The notes beneath the pieces are model-generated. The model did not search any database. It was not told the DNA's origin and saw nothing but the letters and a program-made list of their open reading frames with translations. A DNA stretch of 43,927 bases. Source: Prevotella sp. GTDB taxonomy: Bacteria > Bacteroidota > Bacteroidia > Bacteroidales > Bacteroidaceae. Position numbers and translations under genes: made by a program. Where the stretch lies: contig JAFZIZ010000013.1 in the NCBI GenBank assembly GCA_017554145.1, positions 207,685 to 251,611 of the forward strand, written 5' to 3'. This document shows, one piece after another, positions 10,601-17,227 of the stretch. The first letter of the stretch is position 1; each line of letters opens with the position of its first letter.

Positions 10601-11992
10601 GATTTCTTCGAGATTGGCGGCACCAGCCTCAATGCTATCAAGGTGATTGTCGAAGCGAGCAAACAAGGCGTACAGATTGTGTTCAACGACCTGTTTAATC
10701 AAAAGACCCCACGAGCCCTTGCTGCCTTCGTAAACAGTAGCGAGGCAGAAACCACAACAGGTCCCGTAGTCGGCGATTCTGTTGCCGACACTCCCGTCGA
10801 TACTCCTGAGGATACCCACTACGCTCCGCTTAATGCTCTTCTTAGCAGTAATAATCTTGACGCTTTCCGCAACGGTGAACGCCAACCCATTGGCGACGTA
10901 TTGCTGACAGGAGCCACGGGCTATCTGGGTGTCCATATCCTCAACGAGTTGCTCTCTAACTATGATGGACATATCCTCTGTCCCATCCGTGCCAAGGGCG
11001 ATGAAGAGGCTTTAAGCCGTTTGAAGACCATGTATTTCTATTATTTCGGAAAGACCGAAGCCTTTAAGCACTTTGACAAGCGTGTCACCGTCTTCGTGGC
11101 TGAAGTGACGCAGCCCGACGCCCTTGAACATCTCAGTGAAAAGTTGACCGTTGTCAATTGTGTGGCGAATGTGAAACATTTCTCTGCCGGCAACGACATC
11201 GAGATGGTGAATATCGAATCTGTACGCCATCTGATTACCTTCTGTCTGCGCACAGGTTCGCGCCTCATCCATATCTCTACCAACAGTATTGCAGGACTGA
11301 GTGTAGATGGTGTACCAGGTCCTGATGTAAAACTCACGGAACAGACGCTCTGGCTGGGTCAGAATATCGATGAGAACAAGTACGTCTATTCGAAATACAA
11401 GGCGGAGGAACTGGTACTCGACGCTATCGAGAAACAAGGGCTGAATGCAAAGATCATGCGTGTGGGCAACCTCTCTGCCCGCCAGAAGGATGGTGAGTTC
11501 CAGATAAACTTCAACACGAACAATTTCTTGGCGCTGCTGCGTGCCTACGTCGTCATCGGTATGGTACCCTACAACGAACTCAGCCACGTTTTCGAGTTCT
11601 CACCCATCGACGAGGTAGCCCATGCCATCATGCTGCTCGCCACCACACCGAAGGAGTGTACTGTATTCCATCCCAATAATGTCCACCGTCAGTATCTGGC
11701 AGATATCCTCAACGGTTTTGCTGCCGCTGGCATCACGTTGCGTCGTGTCGAGCTGGAGGAGTTCCAACAAGCCCTCGACCGGATGATGGAGAATCCCGAA
11801 CTGGTTACGCTGCTACGCCCGCTGATGGCCTACAACCTCAGCAGCACGCACGTCATGCGCTGGATAGAGTCCGACAACGAGTACACCACTCAGGTGCTCT
11901 ACCGCCTCGGTTTCCAGTGGTCCTCCACTGCCGCCGACTACGTCCATCGTTTTGTCGACACCATCGTCGGCTTCGATTACTTCACTACCTAA
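7646..11992 (+). CDS. Nonribosomal peptide synthetase, C-A-T-reductase
   Basis: 1448 residues from the ATG at 7646, which lies 10 bp after the upstream stop; the frame continues further upstream but only across the end of the previous gene. Domains: condensation (HHLVTDG at 8060-8080); adenylation (A3 IYTSGSTGKPKG at 9461-9496, A5 NVYGPTE at 9851); carrier (IGGTSL, Ser at 10625); terminal thioester reductase (TGATGYLG at 10907-10930, YxxxK at 11381-11395). The N-terminal C domain implies that an acyl or peptidyl donor comes from another protein, or that the domain acylates. This is the second reductase-terminated synthetase in one operon, so two reduced products or a convergent assembly are possible. 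A heptanucleotide array lies just upstream of the HHxxxDG codons, and 21-bp palindromes lie in the A domain and in the T-R linker. Confidence 0.95.
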   Translation: MKTYPLLQSQLGVFYDCLKFPKVMQYNCPSITQLTDGVDLDRAEKALQTIFTERQELKIRFLIDENGEPRQFVDETKKLTIIRREMTEDDFQHYAHHDFCRPFDIMGEEPLIRVELITTHESPLTTHHSPLTYMLLDIHHLVTDGTSYLVLFSQRDLPLAYEGKPLPVWEYGMLEAAEDEAACLGNEEYKRAKAVITEKYAGVELASLSSHPENPVGEMGQESAYINRAMVDGWCQENGFAPYQLFQAAFSYVLARIVREEKVAYTTAYHGRRDPRVKQAYGMFVRTIPFMMEIKKEQTVRDYIASVHQEMKDTLSQLAYPFSHICRDLGLQPGISFNFSALPGWEEAFHFGNEHCPLVQQDRGDVFYDMLVHIFLADDNYDIRMESSLTMNTRKQMRTMADAIKATMEQMMAQPDAAINSISIVSDEEAERIIKIGTGKEIDVDISKTFANLFTEQAHRTPDAPAVVDKDSQLTYDEMDRYSNALARRLIDFGVQPDDFVCVMLDRKKEFPLSVLAIHKAGAAYTPLDFEYPNERLSYMLENSESKVLITTHDVLEAKIKEGDFSTAAAKTFFIDDFMNNVVGDSIADTFDAIDLSSPDGLAYMIYTSGSTGKPKGAMLHQAGLRNFIAVVIDMEQLTANDRISGHRSFSFDAHIEDMYPVLTLGGSFHIMPTEIRKDLSAIRQFLFDHQITGGGYSTAMTCLLLNTFDDLPIRFTTGGGEKMDGVYSDHIEIINVYGPTECTDDTSYYSIAPGLRAENIPIGQSVANNWNFIVDTAGHLVPQGIAGELCFAGIQVGRGYWRLPERTATSFVDCPFVKQDRWGRPVRMYHTGDLCRWSDDGQIEYLGRIDTQVKLRGFRIELGEIESKALNIDGIRQAAAEVRKVQGNEHLVLYYTVVDGKTIDSDNIATTLKASSLAEYMVPDAYMRLDTMPMTPNGKINRKVLPIPELKRATEYIAPEGETEILFARIFSEVLGIEQVGALDDFFEIGGTSLNAIKVIVEASKQGVQIVFNDLFNQKTPRALAAFVNSSEAETTTGPVVGDSVADTPVDTPEDTHYAPLNALLSSNNLDAFRNGERQPIGDVLLTGATGYLGVHILNELLSNYDGHILCPIRAKGDEEALSRLKTMYFYYFGKTEAFKHFDKRVTVFVAEVTQPDALEHLSEKLTVVNCVANVKHFSAGNDIEMVNIESVRHLITFCLRTGSRLIHISTNSIAGLSVDGVPGPDVKLTEQTLWLGQNIDENKYVYSKYKAEELVLDAIEKQGLNAKIMRVGNLSARQKDGEFQINFNTNNFLALLRAYVVIGMVPYNELSHVFEFSPIDEVAHAIMLLATTPKECTVFHPNNVHRQYLADILNGFAAAGITLRRVELEEFQQALDRMMENPELVTLLRPLMAYNLSSTHVMRWIESDNEYTTQVLYRLGFQWSSTAADYVHRFVDTIVGFDYFTT
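7993..8041 (+). repeat. 7-bp (CTCACC-type) array inside NRPS C domain
   Basis: Seven contiguous heptamers (GATCACC, ACTCACG, AATCTCC, then ACTCACC three times, TCTCACT). Translation repeats SPLTTHH. It ends 18 bp before the HHxxxDG codons. The homologous segment in the C domain of the upstream synthetase is about nine residues shorter and lacks the repeat. Confidence 0.9.
9392..9412 (+). repeat. 21-bp palindromic element, copy 2 (A domain)
   Basis: Perfect 9-bp inverted repeat, GTCGGCGAT and ATCGCCGAC, around the loop TCT. It reads VGDSIAD in frame, upstream of the A3 motif. Confidence 0.8.
10769..10789 (+). repeat. 21-bp palindromic element, copy 3 (T-R linker)
   Basis: Arms GTCGGCGAT and GTTGCCGAC around TCT. 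As RNA, the 9-bp stem is retained through two G-U pairs. It reads VGDSVAD in frame and is followed by a short DTPx repeat in the linker. Confidence 0.75.
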
Positions 11993-12011
11993 AGGTTCCA
12001 ATATAAAAAAG

Positions 12012-12037
12012 AAGTCCCTGTAGGTTTACAGGGACTT
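12012..12037. terminator. Bidirectional hairpin terminator
   Basis: Perfect 11-bp stem (AAGTCCCTGTA / TACAGGGACTT) with a GGTT loop. It lies between the convergent NRPS operon and the metallopeptidase gene. A-rich and T-rich flanks allow termination from both sides. Confidence 0.9.
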
Positions 12038-12059
12038 TATCATATTGTTTCCTTAGAGT

Positions 12060-12932
12060 TTAGAGTTCAGCGTCTGAGCACTGGAAGGTGTTACCTTTCG
12101 AGATATCACCTGTCTCAAGACCGAGTTTGAACCACTTCATGCGCTGCTTGGAAGTACCGTGGTTGAACGACTCAGGAACGGCATAGCCACGAGCCTTCTT
12201 CTGGAGATAGTCGTCACCAATCACCTGTGCACACTGGATAGCTTCTTCGATATCACCATCCTCCAAAGAACCGAAGCGTTTGTTGTCATGATGTGCCCAA
12301 ACACCTGCATAGAAATCGGCCAGCAACTCCAAACGGACACTGAGCTTGTTGGCTTCCGTCTGACTGACCTGTGACATCTGTTGGTGAACCTTCTGAAGCG
12401 TTCCTGTGAGATACTCGACATGGTGTCCTACCTCGTGGGCGATGACGTAGGCATAGGCGAAGTCACCATCGGCACCCAGTGATTTCTTCATCGTGGTGAA
12501 GAAAGAGAGATCGATATACAGTTTCTGGTCGCCAGAGCAGTAGAACGGACCCATCTGGGCAGAGCCCTGTCCACAAGCCGTCTGCACACCACCTGTGTAG
12601 AGCACCATCTTAGGAACCTGATACTGGGCACCATTCTGCTTGAAAATCTCCGTCCATACATCTTCTGTACCAGCGAGAATCTGCGTAGAGAACTTTGCCA
12701 GCTCCTGTTCTTCCTCCGTGAACTCACGCTGACCTTCCGTCACCTCTGTATTGCCTCCGAAGGAATTCTGCTGTACCTCCTGCATGACAGCACTCAGTGG
12801 GTCACCACCAGAGAGCCATGCCATCAGTGCTACTATGATAATACCACCGATACCAAGACCGGCCTTTGCACCGCCACTCATACCACGACGGTCTTCTACA
12901 TTCGAGCTTTCGCGTCTTCCATCTAGTCTCAT
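12060..12932 (-). CDS. Neutral zinc metallopeptidase (YpfJ-like family)
   Basis: 290 residues. There is a short charged N-terminus, then one membrane segment (about residues 26-41, glycine- and isoleucine-rich), then the metallopeptidase domain. The zinc motif HEVGHH (HExxH) is seen in the middle of the protein, and a downstream ELLADFYAG segment fits the third ligand region. A conserved-looking CGQGSAQMGPFYC stretch matches the neutral zinc metallopeptidase (Zn_peptidase_2) family. The topology suggests a membrane-anchored enzyme with its catalytic domain outside the cytoplasm. The substrate is unknown. It lies between the NRPS operon and the phosphopantetheinyl transferase but on the opposite strand from the NRPS genes, so a link to the pathway is only positional. 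A TAccTTTG promoter lies about 40 bp upstream. Confidence 0.88.
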   Translation of the reverse strand: MRLDGRRESSNVEDRRGMSGGAKAGLGIGGIIIVALMAWLSGGDPLSAVMQEVQQNSFGGNTEVTEGQREFTEEEQELAKFSTQILAGTEDVWTEIFKQNGAQYQVPKMVLYTGGVQTACGQGSAQMGPFYCSGDQKLYIDLSFFTTMKKSLGADGDFAYAYVIAHEVGHHVEYLTGTLQKVHQQMSQVSQTEANKLSVRLELLADFYAGVWAHHDNKRFGSLEDGDIEEAIQCAQVIGDDYLQKKARGYAVPESFNHGTSKQRMKWFKLGLETGDISKGNTFQCSDAEL

Positions 12933-12972
12933 AATTCTATCATTTATTTGTTTTAGATTCCTATTTTCGCGT

Positions 12973-12980
12973 CAAAGGTA
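12973..12980 (-). promoter_or_regulatory. Bacteroidota -7 promoter element
   Basis: TACCTTTG on the minus strand, 40 bp upstream of the metallopeptidase start; no clear -33 TTG at ideal spacing. Confidence 0.5.
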
Positions 12981-12987
12981 ATCATTT

Positions 12988-13545
12988 TTATTCAAACACC
13001 ACCGAATAGACGTATTTTTTTTCTTTGTTGACCACAGTTTCTATCTGTTCGGTACCTTTCAAAACCGTTTTGATGTCATTACGGATACCTTCGCCAGAAA
13101 GTTTGAGTACTGCCTCTTTCATCGTCCAGAAACAGATGAAGGTCTCGCCAGGGTCAGACGATTGTTCTATCTGCTTGATTTCGGCTTCATTCATCGTATA
13201 ACGGACAAGAGACTCCTTATACTCACGGATGCTCTCGACATCACATCCCACAGGACGATCACTGACGACACAAAGGACAGCCTCACGACAATGGCTGAAA
13301 TTGAAGTGGATATCTGGATGGCCGAGGATGTAGGGCTTACCGTGTTCACCATAGCCGAAGACGGGTTTCTCCGTGATGCCATACTCCTTACGCAGTGCCT
13401 CACACAACAACAGATAGGCTACCGCACAGGTCTTACGTCCCAGTGCGTGTTTGAACTTCAACGCCTGTTCCCTTCGCTGGTCAGACAACAACGGCAATGC
13501 CGCCTCGAAGTCGAAATGGGTGATATCGTCATTCAGGTAATGCAT
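12988..13545 (-). CDS. Sfp-type 4'-phosphopantetheinyl transferase
   Basis: 185 residues from the ATG at 13545. The frame extends further upstream, but that part is antisense-like shadow of the rmuC tail with no family similarity. Magnesium and CoA motifs of the Sfp/ACPS superfamily are visible: PVGCDVESI (Asp102, Glu104) and FWTMKEAVLKLSGEG (Trp140, Lys143, Glu144). HFNFSHC matches the FSHS-like motif. The enzyme transfers the phosphopantetheine arm of CoA to the serine of carrier proteins, so it is the natural activator of the three carrier domains in the NRPS genes 1-12 kb upstream. It may also serve the fatty-acid carrier protein. Its start overlaps the end of rmuC by 17 bp, so it is probably co-transcribed with rmuC. 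Confidence 0.92.
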   Translation of the reverse strand: MHYLNDDITHFDFEAALPLLSDQRREQALKFKHALGRKTCAVAYLLLCEALRKEYGITEKPVFGYGEHGKPYILGHPDIHFNFSHCREAVLCVVSDRPVGCDVESIREYKESLVRYTMNEAEIKQIEQSSDPGETFICFWTMKEAVLKLSGEGIRNDIKTVLKGTEQIETVVNKEKKYVYSVVFE

Positions 13546-14761
13546 CAGGTCTCTCCTCTGCCTTGGGAATACGACGGTTGGGATTCTCCTTGCCACCGAG
13601 GTCGATGAGTTCCCTACCCTTCTGTACCACACTCTGACGACCGGTAAACAACTTGTTACCAGCCGCCTCATACGACCGTTGTGTCTGTTCGAGTTGTTCT
13701 CCAATCTTCTGGTAACGCTGGATGAAATCACCCAGACGGTCGAGCAGTTGCTCGGCAATGCCAAACACCTTCTCTTGGTTCTCTGCCTGCTGGTTCTGTA
13801 CCCATGCAATATGAATCATGTGGAGGATACCCAACAGGTTCTGCTCACCCGTTACGAACACTTTCCGTTCGAAGGCCTCACGCCATAAGGTGGGGTCGTT
13901 GGCAAGTGCCAGTTGCAGTGAGCTCTCGAAGGGTACGAACATGATCACGAAGTCAATCGCTTCACGAGGTGCCTTGATATATTTGGAATAGTCCTTACGA
14001 GCCAGTTCCGTCACATGGGCACGAATGGACTTGATATGTTCCTGTAAGGCACGTTCCTTCTCTTCTGGGTCTTCCGCATTGACATAACGCTGATAAGCCA
14101 CCAGCGATACCTTTGAGTCGATGACAGCATCCTGTCCCTGCGGATAATGCAGGATGACATCAGGCTGCATCTCCTTCCCTGTTTCATCGTTCTTCAGGGG
14201 GCGACCCTGTTCGTCGCGCAGACGAGCCTGTACCTCGTAATGGATGCCCTCTGTCAGTCCCTGAGAAGCCAACAGGTCGCCCAAGATGATCTCACCCATA
14301 TTGCCGCTCACCTTATTATCACGACGCAACACGTTGGCAAGACTCTCTGCCTTCTCACTCATCTCACGACCAGTCTCCATCATCAGGCGCAACTGCTCCT
14401 TCAGCGATGCCGTCTGTTCCGTATGGTCCTTGGTATTATCGTTGATGGCCTTGCGCATCTCACTGATAGCCTCCTTCAACGGTTGTGTAATACCCGACAT
14501 CGTCTCAGTATTCGACTCCTTCAGTTTCGAGGCACTGCGCTCCAACACCTGTTGCGCCATTGTCATAAACTGGGCGTCACGCTTCTGTTGCTCCTCCTGT
14601 TGCTCATCCTGTGCCGTCTCCAACTGTTGTTTCATGTACTTCAGTTCCACGTCCTTCTGGGCATTCGAGATACGTAGGACATCCATCCGACGGTCCATCA
14701 ACACATAGAGCACTGCCGCTCCAACAAATAAACCTATAACAATATATAATACGATCATCAT
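13529..14761 (-). CDS. rmuC: RmuC family DNA recombination protein
   Basis: 410 residues. An N-terminal membrane helix (about residues 3-22) is followed by a long Gln/Glu-rich coiled coil (about 30-140) and the RmuC domain with GNMGEIILGDLLASQGL and the nuclease-like stretch DVILHYPQGQDAVIDSKVSL. RmuC limits inversions and recombination at repeats in E. coli; the domain belongs to the PD-(D/E)xK-like group. Two adjacent Met codons are possible starts. A TATCTTTG element ends only 5 bases before the first ATG, so the transcript may have almost no leader. The gene overlaps the phosphopantetheinyl transferase by 17 bp at its 3' end. Confidence 0.93.
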   Translation of the reverse strand: MMIVLYIVIGLFVGAAVLYVLMDRRMDVLRISNAQKDVELKYMKQQLETAQDEQQEEQQKRDAQFMTMAQQVLERSASKLKESNTETMSGITQPLKEAISEMRKAINDNTKDHTEQTASLKEQLRLMMETGREMSEKAESLANVLRRDNKVSGNMGEIILGDLLASQGLTEGIHYEVQARLRDEQGRPLKNDETGKEMQPDVILHYPQGQDAVIDSKVSLVAYQRYVNAEDPEEKERALQEHIKSIRAHVTELARKDYSKYIKAPREAIDFVIMFVPFESSLQLALANDPTLWREAFERKVFVTGEQNLLGILHMIHIAWVQNQQAENQEKVFGIAEQLLDRLGDFIQRYQKIGEQLEQTQRSYEAAGNKLFTGRQSVVQKGRELIDLGGKENPNRRIPKAEERPDALPE

Positions 14762-14766
14762 GACTG

Positions 14767-14774
14767 CAAAGATA
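14767..14774 (-). promoter_or_regulatory. -7 promoter element of rmuC
   Basis: TATCTTTG on the minus strand, followed by CAGTC and then ATG. The predicted transcription start falls at or within a few bases of the start codon. Confidence 0.65.
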
Positions 14775-14800
14775 ATAAATTATTCATAAAACATCATTCA

Positions 14801-16240
14801 TTATTCCTCATTATCTGCATTTTCCATCTGAGTTTTCGGCCAATTGACGAGATAGAGCTGTTCTGTGGCTCGTGTGAATGCTGTATAGAGCCAATGGATA
14901 TAGTCAGGGGTAAGCATATCGTCAGTCATATATCCTTGGTCGATATACACATGGGCCCATTGGCCGCCCTGTGCCTTATGACAGGTGGCTGCATAGGCGA
15001 ACTTCACCTGCAGGGCATTATAGTATTTGTCTTGTTTCAGTTTCTTCAGACGGTCGGCCTTGAAGGGGATATCGGCATAGTCTTCCAATACCGCCTGATA
15101 CAGTTTCTCCTGTTGTTCACGAGTGAGGGCAGGAGCCTCGGAGGTCAGGGTGTCGAGCATCGTCATCGCCGTCAACTCATAGTCGTCATAGTCTGGAAAG
15201 GTCATCGTGACCTCCGCAAAACGGAAACCATATTGTTCATGGATGTTACGCACCCGACGCACCACTGCCCTGTCACCGTTGGCAATGAATTCGAAGGGCA
15301 GTTGGCTATTGGCGGTAATCCAATAATAATTGTTCTTCACAATCATCAACTGGTCACCCGTACACAGTTCGTCCTCACGTCCCAACACCTGATTGCGGAT
15401 GCCCTGATTATAGATATTCGCTCGTTTATTACTGCGTGTCACCACAATCGTCTCGTCGAGTCCCACCTTCGAATAACTGGTGGCTAACGACTCAATCAAT
15501 TCATCCCCTGGCATCCTGCGGATATCTGAAAAACCCTGAAAGCGAATTTGAGGAAGTGCTAACCACTCACCACTCACCTCTAACCCCTCACCTCTGATCT
15601 TTGTCGCATTCCATAGGATTCCCGACTCCTGGCTCTGTCGCAATACCTCATTGAGGTCACACTCATGCACATGGAGGTCGTAGGAACGTAACACCTCCGT
15701 CATGAGCGCAGGACTCTCCTCTTCACCCACAGGAGGCAGCTGGGCACGGTCACCAATCAGCATCAGACGACAGTTCTTGTAGTTATAGACAAAACGGATG
15801 AGGTCGTCGAGCAACATTCCTCCTGCAAACGGTGTGTCGATGCTCCCCTGATTGGCAATCATCGAGGCCTCATCGACGATAAACAACGTGTCCTGTGCTG
15901 CATTATAGTTCAATTCGAAAGCACCCTCCAATGATTTCTGACGATAGATGCGGCGATGGATGGTATAAGCGGGATGGTTGGCGTAAAGCGAAAAGACCTT
16001 CGCTGCACGACCTGTTGGTGCCAGCAGCACGATCTTCTGCTCCAGCGACACCATCGCCTTGACAATGGCAGCTGCCAATGTGGTCTTACCTGTTCCTGCT
16101 GAACCACGCATCACCATCACCGCCTGTTCATGACGGTCGGTCATAAAATGAGCAAACACCCCCAAGGCATGTTCCTGTTCCTCTGTTGGCTCATAGGGAA
16201 AGGCACTACGAATGCGATATTTCAGTTCATCAGTAATCAT
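14801..16240 (-). CDS. RecD-like ATP-dependent DNA helicase (superfamily 1)
   Basis: 479 residues. Walker A GSAGTGKTT (about 46-54), Walker B-type FIVDEASMI, motif III-like LIGDRAQLPPVG, and the C-terminal UvrD-like motif TCHKAQGGQWAHV match the compact RecD/AAA_30 helicases common in Bacteroidota. It is shorter than RecD2 because the long N-terminal extension is absent. The probable role is DNA unwinding in repair or recombination, in the cytoplasm. A heptanucleotide array at 15558-15599 is translated in frame between the Walker B and C-terminal regions, giving EVSGEW-like residues. Its promoter faces away from the 16300 promoter across a second repeat array. It lies 39 bp before rmuC, on the same strand. 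Confidence 0.92.
   Translation of the reverse strand: MITDELKYRIRSAFPYEPTEEQEHALGVFAHFMTDRHEQAVMVMRGSAGTGKTTLAAAIVKAMVSLEQKIVLLAPTGRAAKVFSLYANHPAYTIHRRIYRQKSLEGAFELNYNAAQDTLFIVDEASMIANQGSIDTPFAGGMLLDDLIRFVYNYKNCRLMLIGDRAQLPPVGEEESPALMTEVLRSYDLHVHECDLNEVLRQSQESGILWNATKIRGEGLEVSGEWLALPQIRFQGFSDIRRMPGDELIESLATSYSKVGLDETIVVTRSNKRANIYNQGIRNQVLGREDELCTGDQLMIVKNNYYWITANSQLPFEFIANGDRAVVRRVRNIHEQYGFRFAEVTMTFPDYDDYELTAMTMLDTLTSEAPALTREQQEKLYQAVLEDYADIPFKADRLKKLKQDKYYNALQVKFAYAATCHKAQGGQWAHVYIDQGYMTDDMLTPDYIHWLYTAFTRATEQLYLVNWPKTQMENADNEE
15558..15599 (+). repeat. 7-bp (CTCACC-type) array inside RecD-like gene, opposite orientation
   Basis: Six units on the plus strand (GCTAACC, ACTCACC, ACTCACC, TCTAACC, CCTCACC, TCTGATC). 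The host gene is on the minus strand, so its coding strand carries GGTGAG units. This is the reverse of the NRPS and rsmD arrays. Confidence 0.85.
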
Positions 16241-16248
16241 ATTTCATG

Positions 16249-16256
16249 CAAAGTTA
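16249..16256 (-). promoter_or_regulatory. -7 promoter element of RecD-like gene
   Basis: TAACTTTG on the minus strand, followed by CATGAAAT and the ATG at 16240. The -33 region falls in or next to the 7-bp array. Confidence 0.65.
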
Positions 16257-16263
16257 CAAAAAA

Positions 16264-16292
16264 CTATTAACTATTAACCATTAACTATTAAC
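16264..16292 (+). repeat. 7-bp (CTATTAA) array between divergent promoters
   Basis: Units CTATTAA, CTATTAA, CCATTAA, CTATTAA plus one extra base occupy the space between the two divergent -7 elements at 16249-16256 and 16300-16307. Confidence 0.85.
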
Positions 16293-16299
16293 TTTTTCG

Positions 16300-16307
16300 T
16301 ATCTTTG
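16300..16307 (+). promoter_or_regulatory. -7 promoter element of the miniprotein-DUF3822-rsmD operon
   Basis: TATCTTTG followed by CACCTGAA and the ATG at 16316, so the leader is at most a few bases. Confidence 0.65.
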
Positions 16308-16315
16308 CACCTGAA

Positions 16316-16414
16316 ATGAAGACAAGCAACCGTATCACCAACGTAATCCTGGCTATCGTGGCAGTGGTGCTCGCCCTGCTCTGTGTGCTGAGTATTACTC
16401 ATCATAACGTTTGA
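16316..16414 (+). CDS. 32-residue single-pass membrane miniprotein
   Basis: ATG at 16316, TGA at 16412-16414. The protein has a basic N-terminus (MKTSNR), one continuous hydrophobic helix of about 18-20 residues (VILAIVAVVLALLCVL) and a short polar tail. A good -7 promoter lies 8 bp upstream. The DUF3822 gene starts only 3 bp after the stop, so this is the first gene of a DUF3822-rsmD operon. The function is not recognised. It could be a real small membrane protein or a short leader whose translation controls the next gene. Promoter position, tight spacing and strong hydrophobic character favour a translated gene. Confidence 0.6.
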   Translation: MKTSNRITNVILAIVAVVLALLCVLSITHHNV

Positions 16415-16417
16415 GAC

Positions 16418-17227
16418 ATGGAGGAAAATACCCCTATCAACAGCCGACGACTCATTATCCGTCTGAGTCAGAACAACCTGTCGTTTGCAACGATAGGCAA
16501 TGACGACAGTAGTCCCATCACCTATAATCCCTACTTTCTGAAAGGTGGTGTATCAATGGCTGCCAATCTGCGTGAGGCTTTCCGTTCACTACCTTTGTTG
16601 CAGCAATCCTATACCCATGTGTTAGTGATGGTAGACAGTCCCACACTGATGGTTCCTACAGAACTGTTTCGTGAGGAAGAGCAACGTACCATCTTCCTGC
16701 ATACCTTCACTGGCCACGAACAGGACGAGATCATGAATACCGTACTGCCTGACCTGAACTGCGTGGTGGTGTTCGCCATCAATCACGATCTGAAGCTCGT
16801 CATCAGCGACCATTTCCAGCATCCCCACTATATTGCTGCCGTTGCTCCTGTATGGCGTAACCTGCATCAACGTAGTTATATGGGTGTAAGAGCTAAGCTC
16901 TATGGCTATTTTCACGACCGTCGTCTGGATATCTTCAGTTACGGACAGAATCGTTTTAAGTTCTGTAACACCTTCGATGCACGTGATGCCCATGACTCCC
17001 TCTACTACCTGCTTTACGTCTGGAAACAGTTAGGTCTGCAGGCAGAGCACGACGAGGTACATATCGTGGGCGATATCCCAGACCAGAACTGGCTCATGGA
17101 AGAGTTACAGAAATACATCAAACGCGTCTATACCATTAATCCTGCAGGAGACTTCAACCGTTCTGCCGTCACTCAGATTGATGGAATGCCCTATGACCTG
17201 ATGACACTTTTCGTAAAGGGACGATGA
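16418..17227 (+). CDS. DUF3822 family protein
   Basis: 269 residues. The composition and the N-terminal pattern (RRLIIRLSQNNLSFATIG), the YNPYFLKGGVSMAANLREAF segment and the C-terminal VHIVGDIPDQNWLMEELQKYI match the DUF3822 family of Bacteroidota. The fold of that family is thought to be ASKHA-like, but no experimental role is known to me. There is no signal peptide or membrane segment, so it is probably cytoplasmic. The stop overlaps the rsmD start as ATGA, so the two are translationally coupled. This DUF3822-rsmD pairing suggests a link to ribosome maturation or to the methylase, by inference only. Confidence 0.85.
   Translation: MEENTPINSRRLIIRLSQNNLSFATIGNDDSSPITYNPYFLKGGVSMAANLREAFRSLPLLQQSYTHVLVMVDSPTLMVPTELFREEEQRTIFLHTFTGHEQDEIMNTVLPDLNCVVVFAINHDLKLVISDHFQHPHYIAAVAPVWRNLHQRSYMGVRAKLYGYFHDRRLDIFSYGQNRFKFCNTFDARDAHDSLYYLLYVWKQLGLQAEHDEVHIVGDIPDQNWLMEELQKYIKRVYTINPAGDFNRSAVTQIDGMPYDLMTLFVKGR

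Noticed and set aside
13546-13809. N-terminal extension of the phosphopantetheinyl transferase
   Set aside because: The extra 88 residues are Arg/Ser/Val-rich shadow of the rmuC tail; the family starts at the Met at 13545.
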